Assembly: GCA_030653035.1 (NCBI GenBank)
Contig: JAUSAB010000072.1
Location: 23,099 to 87,098, forward strand
Direction of reading: 5' to 3'
DNA length: 64,000 nucleotides
Source: Desulfocapsaceae bacterium
GTDB taxonomy: Bacteria; Desulfobacterota; Desulfobulbia; Desulfobulbales; Desulfocapsaceae
Each line of letters starts with the position of its first letter. Positions within the stretch are counted from its first letter, which is position 1. Below are positions 54,364 to 63,580 of the stretch, piece by piece. The notes beneath the pieces were generated by a model. That model saw only the letters and a program-made list of their open reading frames with translations. It did no database searches and had not been told where the DNA came from. The position numbers were made by a program, and so were the translations under genes.

Positions 54364-55881
54364 ATGATGACAGAAAACCGTTTCAATCTGATCGATGAAC
54401 CCTGGATACCGATTGTGGACGTCGGGCAAGTCAGCCTGCGGCAGATCTTCAGCCACCCGGAATATCGCGCTCTGGGTGGTAACCCGGTGCAGAAAATTGC
54501 CCTGACCAAACTCCTGCTGGCCATTGCCCAATCCGCATACACACCTGAGGACGATGAAGACTGGGCCGGTCTGCTGCCGTCGGGCCTGGCTGAAAAATGC
54601 CTGAACTATCTCGACCTATGGCATGACCGGTTTTTCCTGTACGGCGAAAAACCGTTTTTGCAGATGCCTATTTTGGATCGATTAATAAACGACGAGAGCC
54701 CTAAATCGTTTGGATCGGGCTTCTATCCAGATATGCCAGCCGATAACAATACAATTCTATTTCAATCTCAAATTGGAAGAAGCCTTAGTGATGCTGAAAA
54801 AGCTATTTTCATCACAACCCTGATGAATCTTGCATTTGGAGGCAAACGAATTCACAAAAACATCCCGGCACTCACGTCAAATTATCAGGGGAAAACCAAC
54901 TCAGCTAAGTCCGCTCCAAGTTTAGGGAATTATGTTGGTTATTTACATTCGTATCTCATTGGGGATTCATTACAAGAAACGATTTGGCTAAATTTGTTTT
55001 CCTTGGAAAAGATTCGCGAAAACCCAATTTGGACAAGCGAAGTGGGGAAAGCTCCATGGGAGGAAATGCCTTCTGGTGAAAATTGTGAGATCGCCCTGCG
55101 ATTAAAGAATTCTTACATGGGGTGCCTTGTAGCGGTGTCTAGGTTTGTGCTCTTAAAAGGCGACGGAATTTTTTATATCGAAGGGGTTCAATATCCTAGC
55201 CACAAAGAAGGCTGGTTTGAGCCAAGTATGGGTTTGGCCCAAGAAAAGGATCAAATTAAGGCTCTTTGGTTGAATGTGGAGAAAAGGCCTTGGCGCGAAT
55301 TGACGTCTTTACTTGCTTTTTTAATTGCTACAAATCAACAAGGGTTTGATTGCCAACAAATTAGATTCGGCTTTCAAAGGGTAAAGTCGCGAGAAAAGCC
55401 CTTAGGTATTTGGTCCGGTGGTTTGAAAGTAAGGGGGTCAAGTGGTGACCAGTCTGTAAAGCAAGAAGACGATTTCATTGATTCTTACGTTGTTTTGCCT
55501 GCTCCGAATTCGATTACTGGTGAAGATAGTAGTTGGTTTGCGAACCTGTCGGAAGAAATGAGTCAACTGGATTTGCTTTCAAAAATCGTCTATGGCGCAA
55601 CCTTGGCTTTTTTCAAAAACCAGAACATGGATGGGAAAGGGCGGGCGGGTCAGGCCAGCAATCTTTTCTGGCAACTCAGTGAGCGCCGTTTCCAGGAGTT
55701 GGTGAACGCCTGCGGCGATGCCGGGCAAGCCCACGCCATGCGCCCGGTTTTCGCCGGGTTCGTCCACAAGTCTTACGACACCCATTGCCCCAAGGATACC
55801 GCCCGGCAGCTTGATGCCTGGGCAAAAAATCGCCCCAATTTAGGTAAATACCTTACAAATTCTACCAAGGAGGCAGCATGA
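54364..55881 (+). CDS. cas8e: Cascade large subunit Cas8e (Cse1/CasA)
   Basis: 505 residues, normal length. Starts FNLIDEPWIPIVDVGQVSLR, the diagnostic Cse1 N-terminus; FLQMPILD and the C-terminal four-helix part follow. Recognises the PAM and recruits Cas3. The middle (about 54690-55570) is visibly more AT-rich than both ends, a possible recombination patch. GGAG precedes the ATG. The stop overlaps cse2 (ATGA). Confidence 0.92.
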   Translation: MMTENRFNLIDEPWIPIVDVGQVSLRQIFSHPEYRALGGNPVQKIALTKLLLAIAQSAYTPEDDEDWAGLLPSGLAEKCLNYLDLWHDRFFLYGEKPFLQMPILDRLINDESPKSFGSGFYPDMPADNNTILFQSQIGRSLSDAEKAIFITTLMNLAFGGKRIHKNIPALTSNYQGKTNSAKSAPSLGNYVGYLHSYLIGDSLQETIWLNLFSLEKIRENPIWTSEVGKAPWEEMPSGENCEIALRLKNSYMGCLVAVSRFVLLKGDGIFYIEGVQYPSHKEGWFEPSMGLAQEKDQIKALWLNVEKRPWRELTSLLAFLIATNQQGFDCQQIRFGFQRVKSREKPLGIWSGGLKVRGSSGDQSVKQEDDFIDSYVVLPAPNSITGEDSSWFANLSEEMSQLDLLSKIVYGATLAFFKNQNMDGKGRAGQASNLFWQLSERRFQELVNACGDAGQAHAMRPVFAGFVHKSYDTHCPKDTARQLDAWAKNRPNLGKYLTNSTKEAA

Positions 55882-56426
55882 ATATTGATACCATGGATCA
55901 GACACGCAAAGCTGACCCGCCACGCAGCAAGGGCCATGCGTTTGTGGATTACGTCATCAACCGGTGCCAGTCCGACAATGGTTTGCGGGCCGCCCTCAAG
56001 CGCGCCGACAACCCGGCCACCGAATATCAGAGCTGGGAAGTATTGGCTGGTTTTCATGTTGATCTGGAGCATGAAAACCAGCGCTTGCCCTATGCGACCA
56101 TTAGTGCCGCCATTGCCAGGGCAAAGGCCGAGAAAAATGGTGCCACCGTAATCGGCCAGGCAATTGCCCGCTGTTACGAAGACGGCAACGTCAGCGACCA
56201 GGCAAAGGCCAAGTTGCGCCGTCTGTTGGCCTGCGATTCCGTGCCCGAAGCCTGCCGAATTCTGCGCCCGTTATTGAGCTTGATTGAGTCTAAGGGCAAT
56301 AGCGCCCTGGACTATGCCAGCCTGCTCAACGATCTGCTGTGGTTCGGCCACGATGACAGCCAGACCCGGATCAAGGCGCGCTGGGCCCAGGGGTTTTATG
56401 GCAAGCCCGTGGAAGGAGGTCAGTAA
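55878..56426 (+). CDS. cse2: Cascade small subunit Cse2 (Cas11e/CasB)
   Basis: 182 residues. Helical protein with HAFVDYVINRCQSDNGLRAALKRAD and DYASLLNDLLWFGHDDSQTRIKARWAQGFYG, the Cse2 C-terminal signature. Two copies form the belly of Cascade. It overlaps cas8e and shares a base with the cas6e start (TAATG). Confidence 0.9.
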   Translation: MNIDTMDQTRKADPPRSKGHAFVDYVINRCQSDNGLRAALKRADNPATEYQSWEVLAGFHVDLEHENQRLPYATISAAIARAKAEKNGATVIGQAIARCYEDGNVSDQAKAKLRRLLACDSVPEACRILRPLLSLIESKGNSALDYASLLNDLLWFGHDDSQTRIKARWAQGFYGKPVEGGQ

Positions 56427-57064
56427 TGGTTGAAGATATTCTGGCCTATGCCAGTGTGTTGCGCTTAAGCCGCGCGGATCAGAACACCCTGAAAATCAAG
56501 GACGCTTACGGCTTGCACAAGGTTGTCTATGGCCTGTTTGCAGATGTTCGCTCGGATGCTGAAAAACAGGGCAGCGCCCCCAGCGGCATCGTCTATGCCG
56601 ACAAGGGAGGGGATTTCAATACCCGGCAGGTCCTGATGCTGTCCAATCGCAAGCCGCATCAAACCCCGCAGTTTGGGACGGTGGAAACCAAGCCTATCCG
56701 TGCGGATTTTCTGGCCCACGAACACTACGCCTTTGAAGTCACCGTGAACCCCGGAAAGCGTGACAATCAAACGAGTAAGATCGTGCCCATTCGCGGCCGT
56801 GAGGCCATTGCCCAATGGTTTTTAGAGCGGGCACAACAATCATGGGGATTTAGGGTGCATCCCGACAACCTGCAAATCGATAAAATAAGCGTTCAGGTCT
56901 TTGAGAAGTCCGGGAAAACCATTACCCATGGCAGCGCCACCCTCAAAGGTGAGCTGGCAGTCATCGACCGCGACCGTTTCCGGCAAAGTTTCACCCAGGG
57001 CATAGGCAGGGGCCGCGCCTTTGGCTTCGGTTTATTACAAATCGTTCCCTTAACCGGCAATTAA
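56426..57064 (+). CDS. cas6e: CRISPR RNA endonuclease Cas6e
   Basis: 212 residues. Tandem RRM fold. The Y-x-x-H pair Tyr28/His31 (DAYGLHKVVYGLF) matches the catalytic region of E. coli Cas6e, and the Gly-rich loop GIGRGRAFGFGLLQIVP near the C-terminus binds the repeat stem. It cuts pre-crRNA 3' of the repeat hairpin. Its place between cse2 and cas7e differs from the E. coli order, where cas6e follows cas5e. Confidence 0.9.
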   Translation: MVEDILAYASVLRLSRADQNTLKIKDAYGLHKVVYGLFADVRSDAEKQGSAPSGIVYADKGGDFNTRQVLMLSNRKPHQTPQFGTVETKPIRADFLAHEHYAFEVTVNPGKRDNQTSKIVPIRGREAIAQWFLERAQQSWGFRVHPDNLQIDKISVQVFEKSGKTITHGSATLKGELAVIDRDRFRQSFTQGIGRGRAFGFGLLQIVPLTGN

Positions 57065-57099
57065 TTTTTTCACAATCATCCACTAACGAGGAAATAAAA

Positions 57100-58320
57100 A
57101 TGACGACGACAAACCCGCTCAAAAATCTGCACATTGAATTTCACATCCTGCAATCCTTCCCCGTTACCTGCCTCAACCGTGACGACGTGGGCGCGCCGAA
57201 AACCGCCATTGTCGGCGGCGTCCAGCGCGCCCGAGTCAGCTCACAGGCGTGGAAGCGGCCCGTGCGCATGGCAATGCATGAACTGGGGGGTAATCTTGGC
57301 ATCAGAACAAAACGAGTCAAAAAATTGATTGAGGCTGCCTGTTATGCAGAATTATCCGCCCGCCAATCAGAAGCCACAGAGGAGTTGTGCAGTAATATTG
57401 AGGCGTTGGGTGACTATGTCTCAAAGGTTCTTGACGACAAGTCAGCCAAAGACGACAAAACCGGCGAGATGAAAACTTCCACGTTGGTGTTTTTAAGTAA
57501 TTCCGACGCCAGCAGAATTGCCGATGCAATGAGTGGATTTAATTTTTCATTAACAGATTTGGATGCGAGAATTGGTTCGGTTTCAGAGGATTTAAAAAAC
57601 GCCAAAAAAGATAAAAACAATGATCTGGTTTCAACCACCCAGGAGGAGAAAAAGCGGCTTGAAAAAATTAAAAATATTGTTGGCTTGCTGAATGACTTCA
57701 ATGCCTTTCATGATGGGCTTGATATCGCTCTCTTTGGGCGGATGGTGGCGAATGCCGCCGACATGAACGTCGAAGCCGCCGCATCATTTTCCCATGCGAT
57801 CTCGACCCATAAAGCCAGTAACGAGGTTGAGTTTTTCACCGCCCTGGATGATCAGGCAACCGAACCGGGTTCTGCCCATATGGGCAGCCTGGAGTTCAAC
57901 TCTGCCACCTATTACCGCTATGTAAGTCTGGATTTGGGGCAACTGTGCCAAACCCTGGTCGGCCAGAACCTGCCGGATGCAGTTGAGAACTTTACCAAGG
58001 CCTTGTTTGTGGCCGTGCCGACTGCGCGTCAAACCACCCAGTCGGGCGCCTCGCCTTGGGAGTTCGCCAAGGTGCTGGTGCGTAAAGGCCAACGCCTGCA
58101 AGTGCCCTTTGAAACAGCGGTCAAAGCCAAAAACGGTGGCGGTTTTATCCAGCCCAGCATTGAGTTCATGACCGGTTATCTTAAGAAACAGGAAACGCTG
58201 CATGGCAGCCTATTTGGCAAGCAAGGTGAATACACCTATAGCCAGGATGAGAATTTCAGCATTGATGATTTAGTTGCTGCGCTCAAGAAACATGCCGCCG
58301 GGTGCGCACTTGAGGGGTGA
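57100..58320 (+). CDS. cas7e: Cascade backbone subunit Cas7e (Cse4/CasC)
   Basis: 406 residues; six copies coat the crRNA. LHIEFHILQSFPVTCLNRDD, APKTAIVGGVQRARVSSQAWKR and the later TYYRYVSLDLGQL are family signatures. It is longer than E. coli Cas7e (363). The extra length falls in a Lys/Asp-rich, AT-richer part (57400-57720; DDKSAKDDKTGEMKTSTL, KNAKKDKNNDLVSTTQEEKK). Confidence 0.93.
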   Translation: MTTTNPLKNLHIEFHILQSFPVTCLNRDDVGAPKTAIVGGVQRARVSSQAWKRPVRMAMHELGGNLGIRTKRVKKLIEAACYAELSARQSEATEELCSNIEALGDYVSKVLDDKSAKDDKTGEMKTSTLVFLSNSDASRIADAMSGFNFSLTDLDARIGSVSEDLKNAKKDKNNDLVSTTQEEKKRLEKIKNIVGLLNDFNAFHDGLDIALFGRMVANAADMNVEAAASFSHAISTHKASNEVEFFTALDDQATEPGSAHMGSLEFNSATYYRYVSLDLGQLCQTLVGQNLPDAVENFTKALFVAVPTARQTTQSGASPWEFAKVLVRKGQRLQVPFETAVKAKNGGGFIQPSIEFMTGYLKKQETLHGSLFGKQGEYTYSQDENFSIDDLVAALKKHAAGCALEG

Positions 58321-58324
58321 TCTG

Positions 58325-59053
58325 ATGAATAAATATATCTTGCTATGGTTCGAGGCCCCATTGCAGTCCTGGGGCTTCGATTCCAAATTTGGGCGCCGGG
58401 ATACGCTGGCCTTTCCAACCAAGTCCGGGGTGCTGGGCCTGGTATGTTCCGCCTTGGGAGCAGGAGGCGCGCAACGGGAGCTGCTGGCAGAATTTACTCC
58501 GCTCCGGCAGACGGCGATCTCCTTTGCCCGCTACAAACAAAAGGAAGACGAGGTTGTCAAACAAGACCGGGAACCATTGCTCCGTGATTTTCACATGGTC
58601 GGGTCAGGATACGACGATAAAGATCCTTGGGCGAGTCTGCTTATTCCCAAAACCAGCGAAGGCAAGAAAGCGGTAGGAGGGGGTACTAAAATGACCTGCC
58701 GCTACTACTTGCAGGATGCGGCCTTTGCCGTGGCGCTTGAAGTCCCCGGCGATAAGGCTGAAAGTATTGCGGAGGCCCTGCAGAATCCTGCCTGGGATAT
58801 TTATCTTGGTCGCAAAAACTGCGTGCCGACCGACTTTGTCTATCGCGGCACTTTCGATCAGGAAGCAGCTGCCCTCGAACAGGCGGGAACCATTGCCGGG
58901 GAAAAACAACGCATCGAGGATTTTAGGGTGGTGCAGGGCGCCCTCGGTGAAGGCGAGGCGGATGAGGTATTCACCATTAACGACGTGCCCGTCCAGTTTG
59001 GTGAAGACAAACGCTACCGTGATCGCCAAGTGAGCTTGATTTATGCCCGGTGA
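58325..59053 (+). CDS. cas5e: Cascade subunit Cas5e (CasD)
   Basis: 242 residues; holds the crRNA 5' handle. MNKYILLWFEAPLQSWGFDS and RDTLAFPTKSGVLGLVCSALG are diagnostic. GAGGGG lies 7 bases before the ATG. Confidence 0.92.
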   Translation: MNKYILLWFEAPLQSWGFDSKFGRRDTLAFPTKSGVLGLVCSALGAGGAQRELLAEFTPLRQTAISFARYKQKEDEVVKQDREPLLRDFHMVGSGYDDKDPWASLLIPKTSEGKKAVGGGTKMTCRYYLQDAAFAVALEVPGDKAESIAEALQNPAWDIYLGRKNCVPTDFVYRGTFDQEAAALEQAGTIAGEKQRIEDFRVVQGALGEGEADEVFTINDVPVQFGEDKRYRDRQVSLIYAR

Positions 59054-59942
59054 AACTGCGCCATCAAAGACGCCATCTCCCCGTCTGCTCATCAAGGTGA
59101 CCCGCGAGAGTCTGCCACAGGTCAAAGATAAATACCCCTTTATCTATCTTGAGCGCGGGCGGCTGGAGATCGATGATTCCAGTGTCAAATGGATTGACTG
59201 TGAAGCCAATGTCGTCCGCCTGCCCATTGCCACGCTCAACTGTCTATTGTTGGGGCCGGGGACCAGCATCACCCACGAGGCAATCAAAGTTATCGCGCAA
59301 TCCAATTGCAGTGTTTGCTGGGTGGGTGAAGATAGTCTGTTGTTCTACGCCTGCGGGCAAACACCAACTGCGGATACACGCAACATGCGCGAGCAAATGA
59401 AGCTTTCCGTTGATCCGAAAAAATCAGTGGGGGTTGCGCGGCGCATGTTTTCTAAACGTTTCCCTGAAGCAGACTTGGCAGGCAAATCTTTACAAGAAAT
59501 GATGGGTATGGAGGGCTACCGTGTCCGTTCTTTATATGAACAAAAGGGGCAGGAGTACGGCGTAGGCTGGAAAGGACGCAGTTTTACACCAGGTAAATTT
59601 GAACTTGGTGACATCACTAACCAGGTGCTCACGGCCAGCAATGCCGCACTTTATGGCATTTTGAGTTCCGCTGTGCATAGCATGGGTTACTCGCCGCATA
59701 TCGGTTTTATTCATTCCGGTAGTCCCTTGCCGTTTGTCTACGACTTGGCCGATCTATACAAAGAATATCTTTGTATAGATTTGGCTTTTTCGCTGACGCT
59801 TGAGATGGCCGGGCACTACAACAAACACAAAGTGTCTGCTGCTTTTCGTCAGCGCGTCATTGGATTTGATTTGCTGGGCAAGATAGGCCAAGACATTGAA
59901 GCCATATTAGGAGTAAAAAATGCTCGTTGTGATCGCCAATGA
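59043..59942 (+). CDS. cas1: CRISPR integrase Cas1e
   Basis: 299 residues. N-terminal LERGRLEIDDSSVKWIDCEA and the active-site region HIGFIHSGSPLPFVYDLADLYK with the conserved His and Asp residues. Forms the spacer-integration complex with Cas2. Overlaps cas5e by 11 bases and cas2 by 23. Confidence 0.93.
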   Translation: MPGETAPSKTPSPRLLIKVTRESLPQVKDKYPFIYLERGRLEIDDSSVKWIDCEANVVRLPIATLNCLLLGPGTSITHEAIKVIAQSNCSVCWVGEDSLLFYACGQTPTADTRNMREQMKLSVDPKKSVGVARRMFSKRFPEADLAGKSLQEMMGMEGYRVRSLYEQKGQEYGVGWKGRSFTPGKFELGDITNQVLTASNAALYGILSSAVHSMGYSPHIGFIHSGSPLPFVYDLADLYKEYLCIDLAFSLTLEMAGHYNKHKVSAAFRQRVIGFDLLGKIGQDIEAILGVKNARCDRQ

Positions 59943-60219
59943 TTTACCGCCTGCCGTGCGTGGACGGATGAAACTCTGGTTTATTGAACCACGTCCCAAT
60001 GTGTTTGTTTCTGGAGTAAAAGATGCTGTTGCTAAAAAAGTAGTGGCCTATTTGCACGATCACTGCCCGCTCGAAAGCGGTTTGATGGTTTTTCGTCGTA
60101 TTCCTGAAACACCTGGTTATGAAATTCGTGGTATAGGCGATACTAAACGCAGTCTTATCGAAATTTCTGGTTTGCAATTAGTAATTGAGAAACAAATACA
60201 ATCCGCGTCTGTTGCTTAA
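59920..60219 (+). CDS. cas2: CRISPR adaptation protein Cas2e
   Basis: 99 residues. MLVVIANDLPPAVRGRMKLW and FIEPRPNVFVSGV are typical of the I-E CasE-side Cas2. It is the last gene of the operon; the leader follows directly. Confidence 0.93.
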   Translation: MLVVIANDLPPAVRGRMKLWFIEPRPNVFVSGVKDAVAKKVVAYLHDHCPLESGLMVFRRIPETPGYEIRGIGDTKRSLIEISGLQLVIEKQIQSASVA

Positions 60220-60314
60220 ATTTTATAGTGTTTGCATGCGATCTGTTTTAGATGCTATCTTTCCAAAACACAACTGGTTGTGGCATTGATAATGCTCATT
60301 AACAATTTGTTGCT
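60220..60314 (+). promoter_or_regulatory. CRISPR leader
   Basis: 95 AT-rich bases between cas2 and the first repeat. A possible promoter is TTGCAT (60232-60237), 18-base spacer, TATCTT (60256-60261). A dyad CACAAC-TGG-TTGTGG (about 60270-60285) could bind a host factor. No clear IHF consensus found. Confidence 0.65.
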
Positions 60315-63253
60315 GTCTTCCCCACGCCTGTGGGGGTGTTTCTGTAACTGGTGCGCTCGGTGGTGGCCCTAAATCGTCTTCCCCACGCCTGTGGGGGTGT
60401 TTCTCCACATCCACATTGTGTTATTCTGCTCCAGGCGTCTTCCCCACGCCTGTGGGGGTGTTTCTGATTCTTCCATTTCTTTACGTAGCGCGGAGTTGTC
60501 TTCCCCACGCCTGTGGGGGTGTTTCTAAGATGCAGACCTTTTGGCTTGCTTTAATGTTGTCTTCCCCACGCCTGTGGGGGTGTTTCTATTTACCGTGATA
60601 TTGATAGACCTGGCCTTACGTCTTCCCCACGCCTGTGGGGGTGTTTCTGATTCAGCAGCACCCGGAAATATCCCACATGCGTCTTCCCCACGCCTGTGGG
60701 GGTGTTTCCGGCCTCTACCCACACTACATGCCAGCCAAATTGTCTTCCCCACGCCTGTGGGGGTGTTTCTCAATCGTTAGTGGCTGAGACGTAGCTGTTA
60801 ACGTCTTCCCCACGCCTGTGGGGGTGTTTCCGACTTTATGAGCCTCGTTGATGTTTCCGGTCCGTCTTCCCCACGCCTGTGGGGGTGTTTCTATATGGGC
60901 AAAGGTTGGCGCCACCAAGGCCGTGTCTTCCCCACGCCTGTGGGGGTGTTTCCATACCCAGCGCAACCTCAGTCGCTTCAACAAAGTCTTCCCCACGCCT
61001 GTGGGGGTGTTTCTAAGTAACAATGCCATTGTGCGACCCTCCCGGTGTCTTCCCCACGCCTGTGGGGGTGTTTCTGGGGCGGTTGTTAAGGGGTTGATTG
61101 AGGATAAGTCTTCCCCACGCCTGTGGGGGTGTTTCCAGCGCTTGCACCGGCTGCCAATGCGTTCCTGAGTCTTCCCCACGCCTGTGGGGGTGTTTCTTCC
61201 CCGCCATTCTCAGTGATCTCGACTTTCTCGTCTTCCCCACGCCTGTGGGGGTGTTTCTCTTCAATCCATTCCAAACCGGCCTGCATTTTGGTCTTCCCCA
61301 CGCCTGTGGGGGTGTTTCTCCACCCGAGATACTACCTCTGACACGATCTTAGTCTTCCCCACGCCTGTGGGGGTGTTTCCCAGCAAGAGCCGTTCTGGCG
61401 GGTACTGGTTCTGTCTTCCCCACGCCTGTGGGGGTGTTTCTTGTAGTTGATGTTTAGCGGTTGTATGGTTGAGGTCTTCCCCACGCCTGTGGGGGTGTTT
61501 CTGCGCATTGAATTCGCCAGCTTTGAAGAGCTGGGTCTTCCCCACGCCTGTGGGGGTGTTTCTGGTTGTTGATTACTCTACCCTTGCCACCGCTGGTCTT
61601 CCCCACGCCTGTGGGGGTGTTTCTTGCAACGTTGACCCGCTCTCTCTGCTGGAGGAGTCTTCCCCACGCCTGTGGGGGTGTTTCTGAAGGTGTGACTTCC
61701 ACCCAGGGTGAGTGTGAGTCTTCCCCACGCCTGTGGGGGTGTTTCTCACTTTTGTCGGTAAAACGTGGATCTTCAGCCGTCTTCCCCACGCCTGTGGGGG
61801 TGTTTCCAGCACAAATCTATACACAGGAGATGCCGTACTGTCTTCCCCACGCCTGTGGGGGTGTTTCCAGATTCGTAGCTATGTTGAGATAGAGAGCCGT
61901 GTCTTCCCCACGCCTGTGGGGGTGTTTCTCAGCTCACACAAAAAACCTAACACAGAGGTTAGTCTTCCCCACGCCTGTGGGGGTGTTTCCATCTGCGTCA
62001 ATTTCCCTCTCCTCTGATGTTTGTCTTCCCCACGCCTGTGGGGGTGTTTCTCAAGCCGTGGCAGATGCGATTGCCAAGGCGTCGTCTTCCCCACGCCTGT
62101 GGGGGTGTTTCCAGAGACAAGGTGCAAGCCTTAGCAGGTTCAAAGTCTTCCCCACGCCTGTGGGGGTGTTTCTTCCTTTACCCTTTGGGAAACCATTACA
62201 TCAGCGTCTTCCCCACGCCTGTGGGGGTGTTTCCTGTTACTCAAGGCTGCGATTGCGGCAGAAGAGGTCTTCCCCACGCCTGTGGGGGTGTTTCTTGAGA
62301 AGGGGCATTTTTTTTATTCAGCACTTCGTCTTCCCCACGCCTGTGGGGGTGTTTCTGATTATCAACCCTTTTGACATCAGCGGGTACAGTCTTCCCCACG
62401 CCTGTGGGGGTGTTTCCAGAATCGCACTACTTGGACAAAATCAGCAGCTGTCTTCCCCACGCCTGTGGGGGTGTTTCTTATTTCTCCTGGACGTTTGCTA
62501 TCCTGCGAGAGTCTTCCCCACGCCTGTGGGGGTGTTTCTGCGGAGAACCGCAAAATATACCCAACGGGGTAGTCTTCCCCACGCCTGTGGGGGTGTTTCT
62601 ACACCGGCATAATCATAATGCCGATCATTACCGTCTTCCCCACGCCTGTGGGGGTGTTTCTAACGCCAATGAGATTGAGAGCTATCTGATAGCGTCTTCC
62701 CCACGCCTGTGGGGGTGTTTCCATCCTCATCCGAGATTGTCCGTCCTCGGCGGCGTCTTCCCCACGCCTGTGGGGGTGTTTCTTGTTTTTGTTCTCTGAT
62801 ATGTTCTGGTACTTTGTCTTCCCCACGCCTGTGGGGGTGTTTCTACATTCATCTTCCACCCATCTTGTTTCGCCATGTCTTCCCCACGCCTGTGGGGGTG
62901 TTTCTCAAGTTCTTCTCTGCTTTTTACGGTTCGTTTCGTCTTCCCCACGCCTGTGGGGGTGTTTCTATGAAAACAGTTACCCCGCTGTATGCAACCGGGT
63001 CTTCCCCACGCCTGTGGGGGTGTTTCCAAGAGGATGATACTAAGCATCTATACACTTGCGTCTTCCCCACGCCTGTGGGGGTGTTTCCAACATCATCCCG
63101 GCCAGCATCACCATCATCATGTCTTCCCCACGCCTGTGGGGGTGTTTCTATTCCGATATCACGCGCGTTGAATTTCAGCTTGTCTTCCCCACGCCTGTGG
63201 GGGTGTTTCCCGGCCATCCATCGTACAAGTCTGTCAAATTTCGTCTTCCCCAC
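60315..63253 (+). CRISPR. Type I-E CRISPR array, 48 full repeats and 48 spacers
   Basis: Strict 61-base period from 60315 to 63182. Repeats are 29 bases (GTCTTCCCCACGCCTGTGGG plus GGTGTTTC and a last base T or C), spacers 32. The first 28 bases are identical in all 48 copies. The CCCCACGCC/TGTGGGG stem suits Cas6e. Orientation is leader-left, shown by cas2/leader on the left and decay on the right: the 49th repeat (63243) keeps only GTCTTCCCCAC and then changes into another repeat type. The last repeat base is T in 33 and C in 15 copies, never A or G. No spacer was seen to match the rest of the window. Confidence 0.97.
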
Positions 63254-63281
63254 ACCCCCGCGCGCGGGCGTGGATTGAAAC
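63254..63281 (+). repeat. I-C-style repeat fragment fused to the last I-E repeat
   Basis: Reads ACCCCCGCGCGCGGGCGTGG then ATTGAAAC. The ending GCGTGGATTGAAAC is the hallmark 3' end of type I-C repeats, unrelated to the I-E repeat it joins at 63253. Confidence 0.75.
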
Positions 63282-63458
63282 ATAGAGACGACATCCTTTC
63301 CTAACACAGGGGCGGCTGAGAATTCACAAAAAAATACTCAATCCTTTGTTTTTGGGCAAGCTGTGTGTATGATCTCATATGCTCCTCATTTGTGGTGATT
63401 TGAGTCGCGAAAAACTTACCACAGTTTGCTTTTCAAGCCGACTTGACTGGAATAGCCA

Positions 63459-63488
63459 GTCGCCCCGCGCGGGGTCGTAGATTGAAAC
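63459..63488 (+). repeat. Degenerate I-C-style repeat
   Basis: 30 bases: GTCGCCCCGCGCGGGGTCGT then AGATTGAAAC. It keeps the I-C hairpin and ATTGAAAC tail with small losses. It is followed by 33-36 bases (63489 on) of typical spacer length, then by an I-E-style repeat. Confidence 0.7.
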
Positions 63489-63524
63489 CATCGACAGGCA
63501 CCGGCTTTCATGGCCTCGCACGTC

Positions 63525-63551
63525 GTCCCCCCACGTCAGTGGGGATAAGCC
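63525..63551 (+). repeat. Second I-E-style repeat, different from the main array
   Basis: Reads GTCCCCCCACGTCAGTGGGG then ATAAGCC. It resembles the classic E. coli-like I-E repeat (stem CCCCAC/GTGGGG, tail ATAAACC) rather than the local array repeat. Confidence 0.6.
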
Positions 63552-63580
63552 ATCTCCTCCGCCAACATAAGGAAATAAAC

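Noticed and set aside
60220..60314. E. coli-like IHF site in the CRISPR leader
   Set aside because: No stretch matches the WATCAANNNNTTR consensus on either strand.
60223..63307. Many frames on both strands inside the CRISPR array
   Set aside because: All are translations of the repeat (HPHRRGED, FPTPVGVF, PHACGGVS) and spacers; no coding signal.
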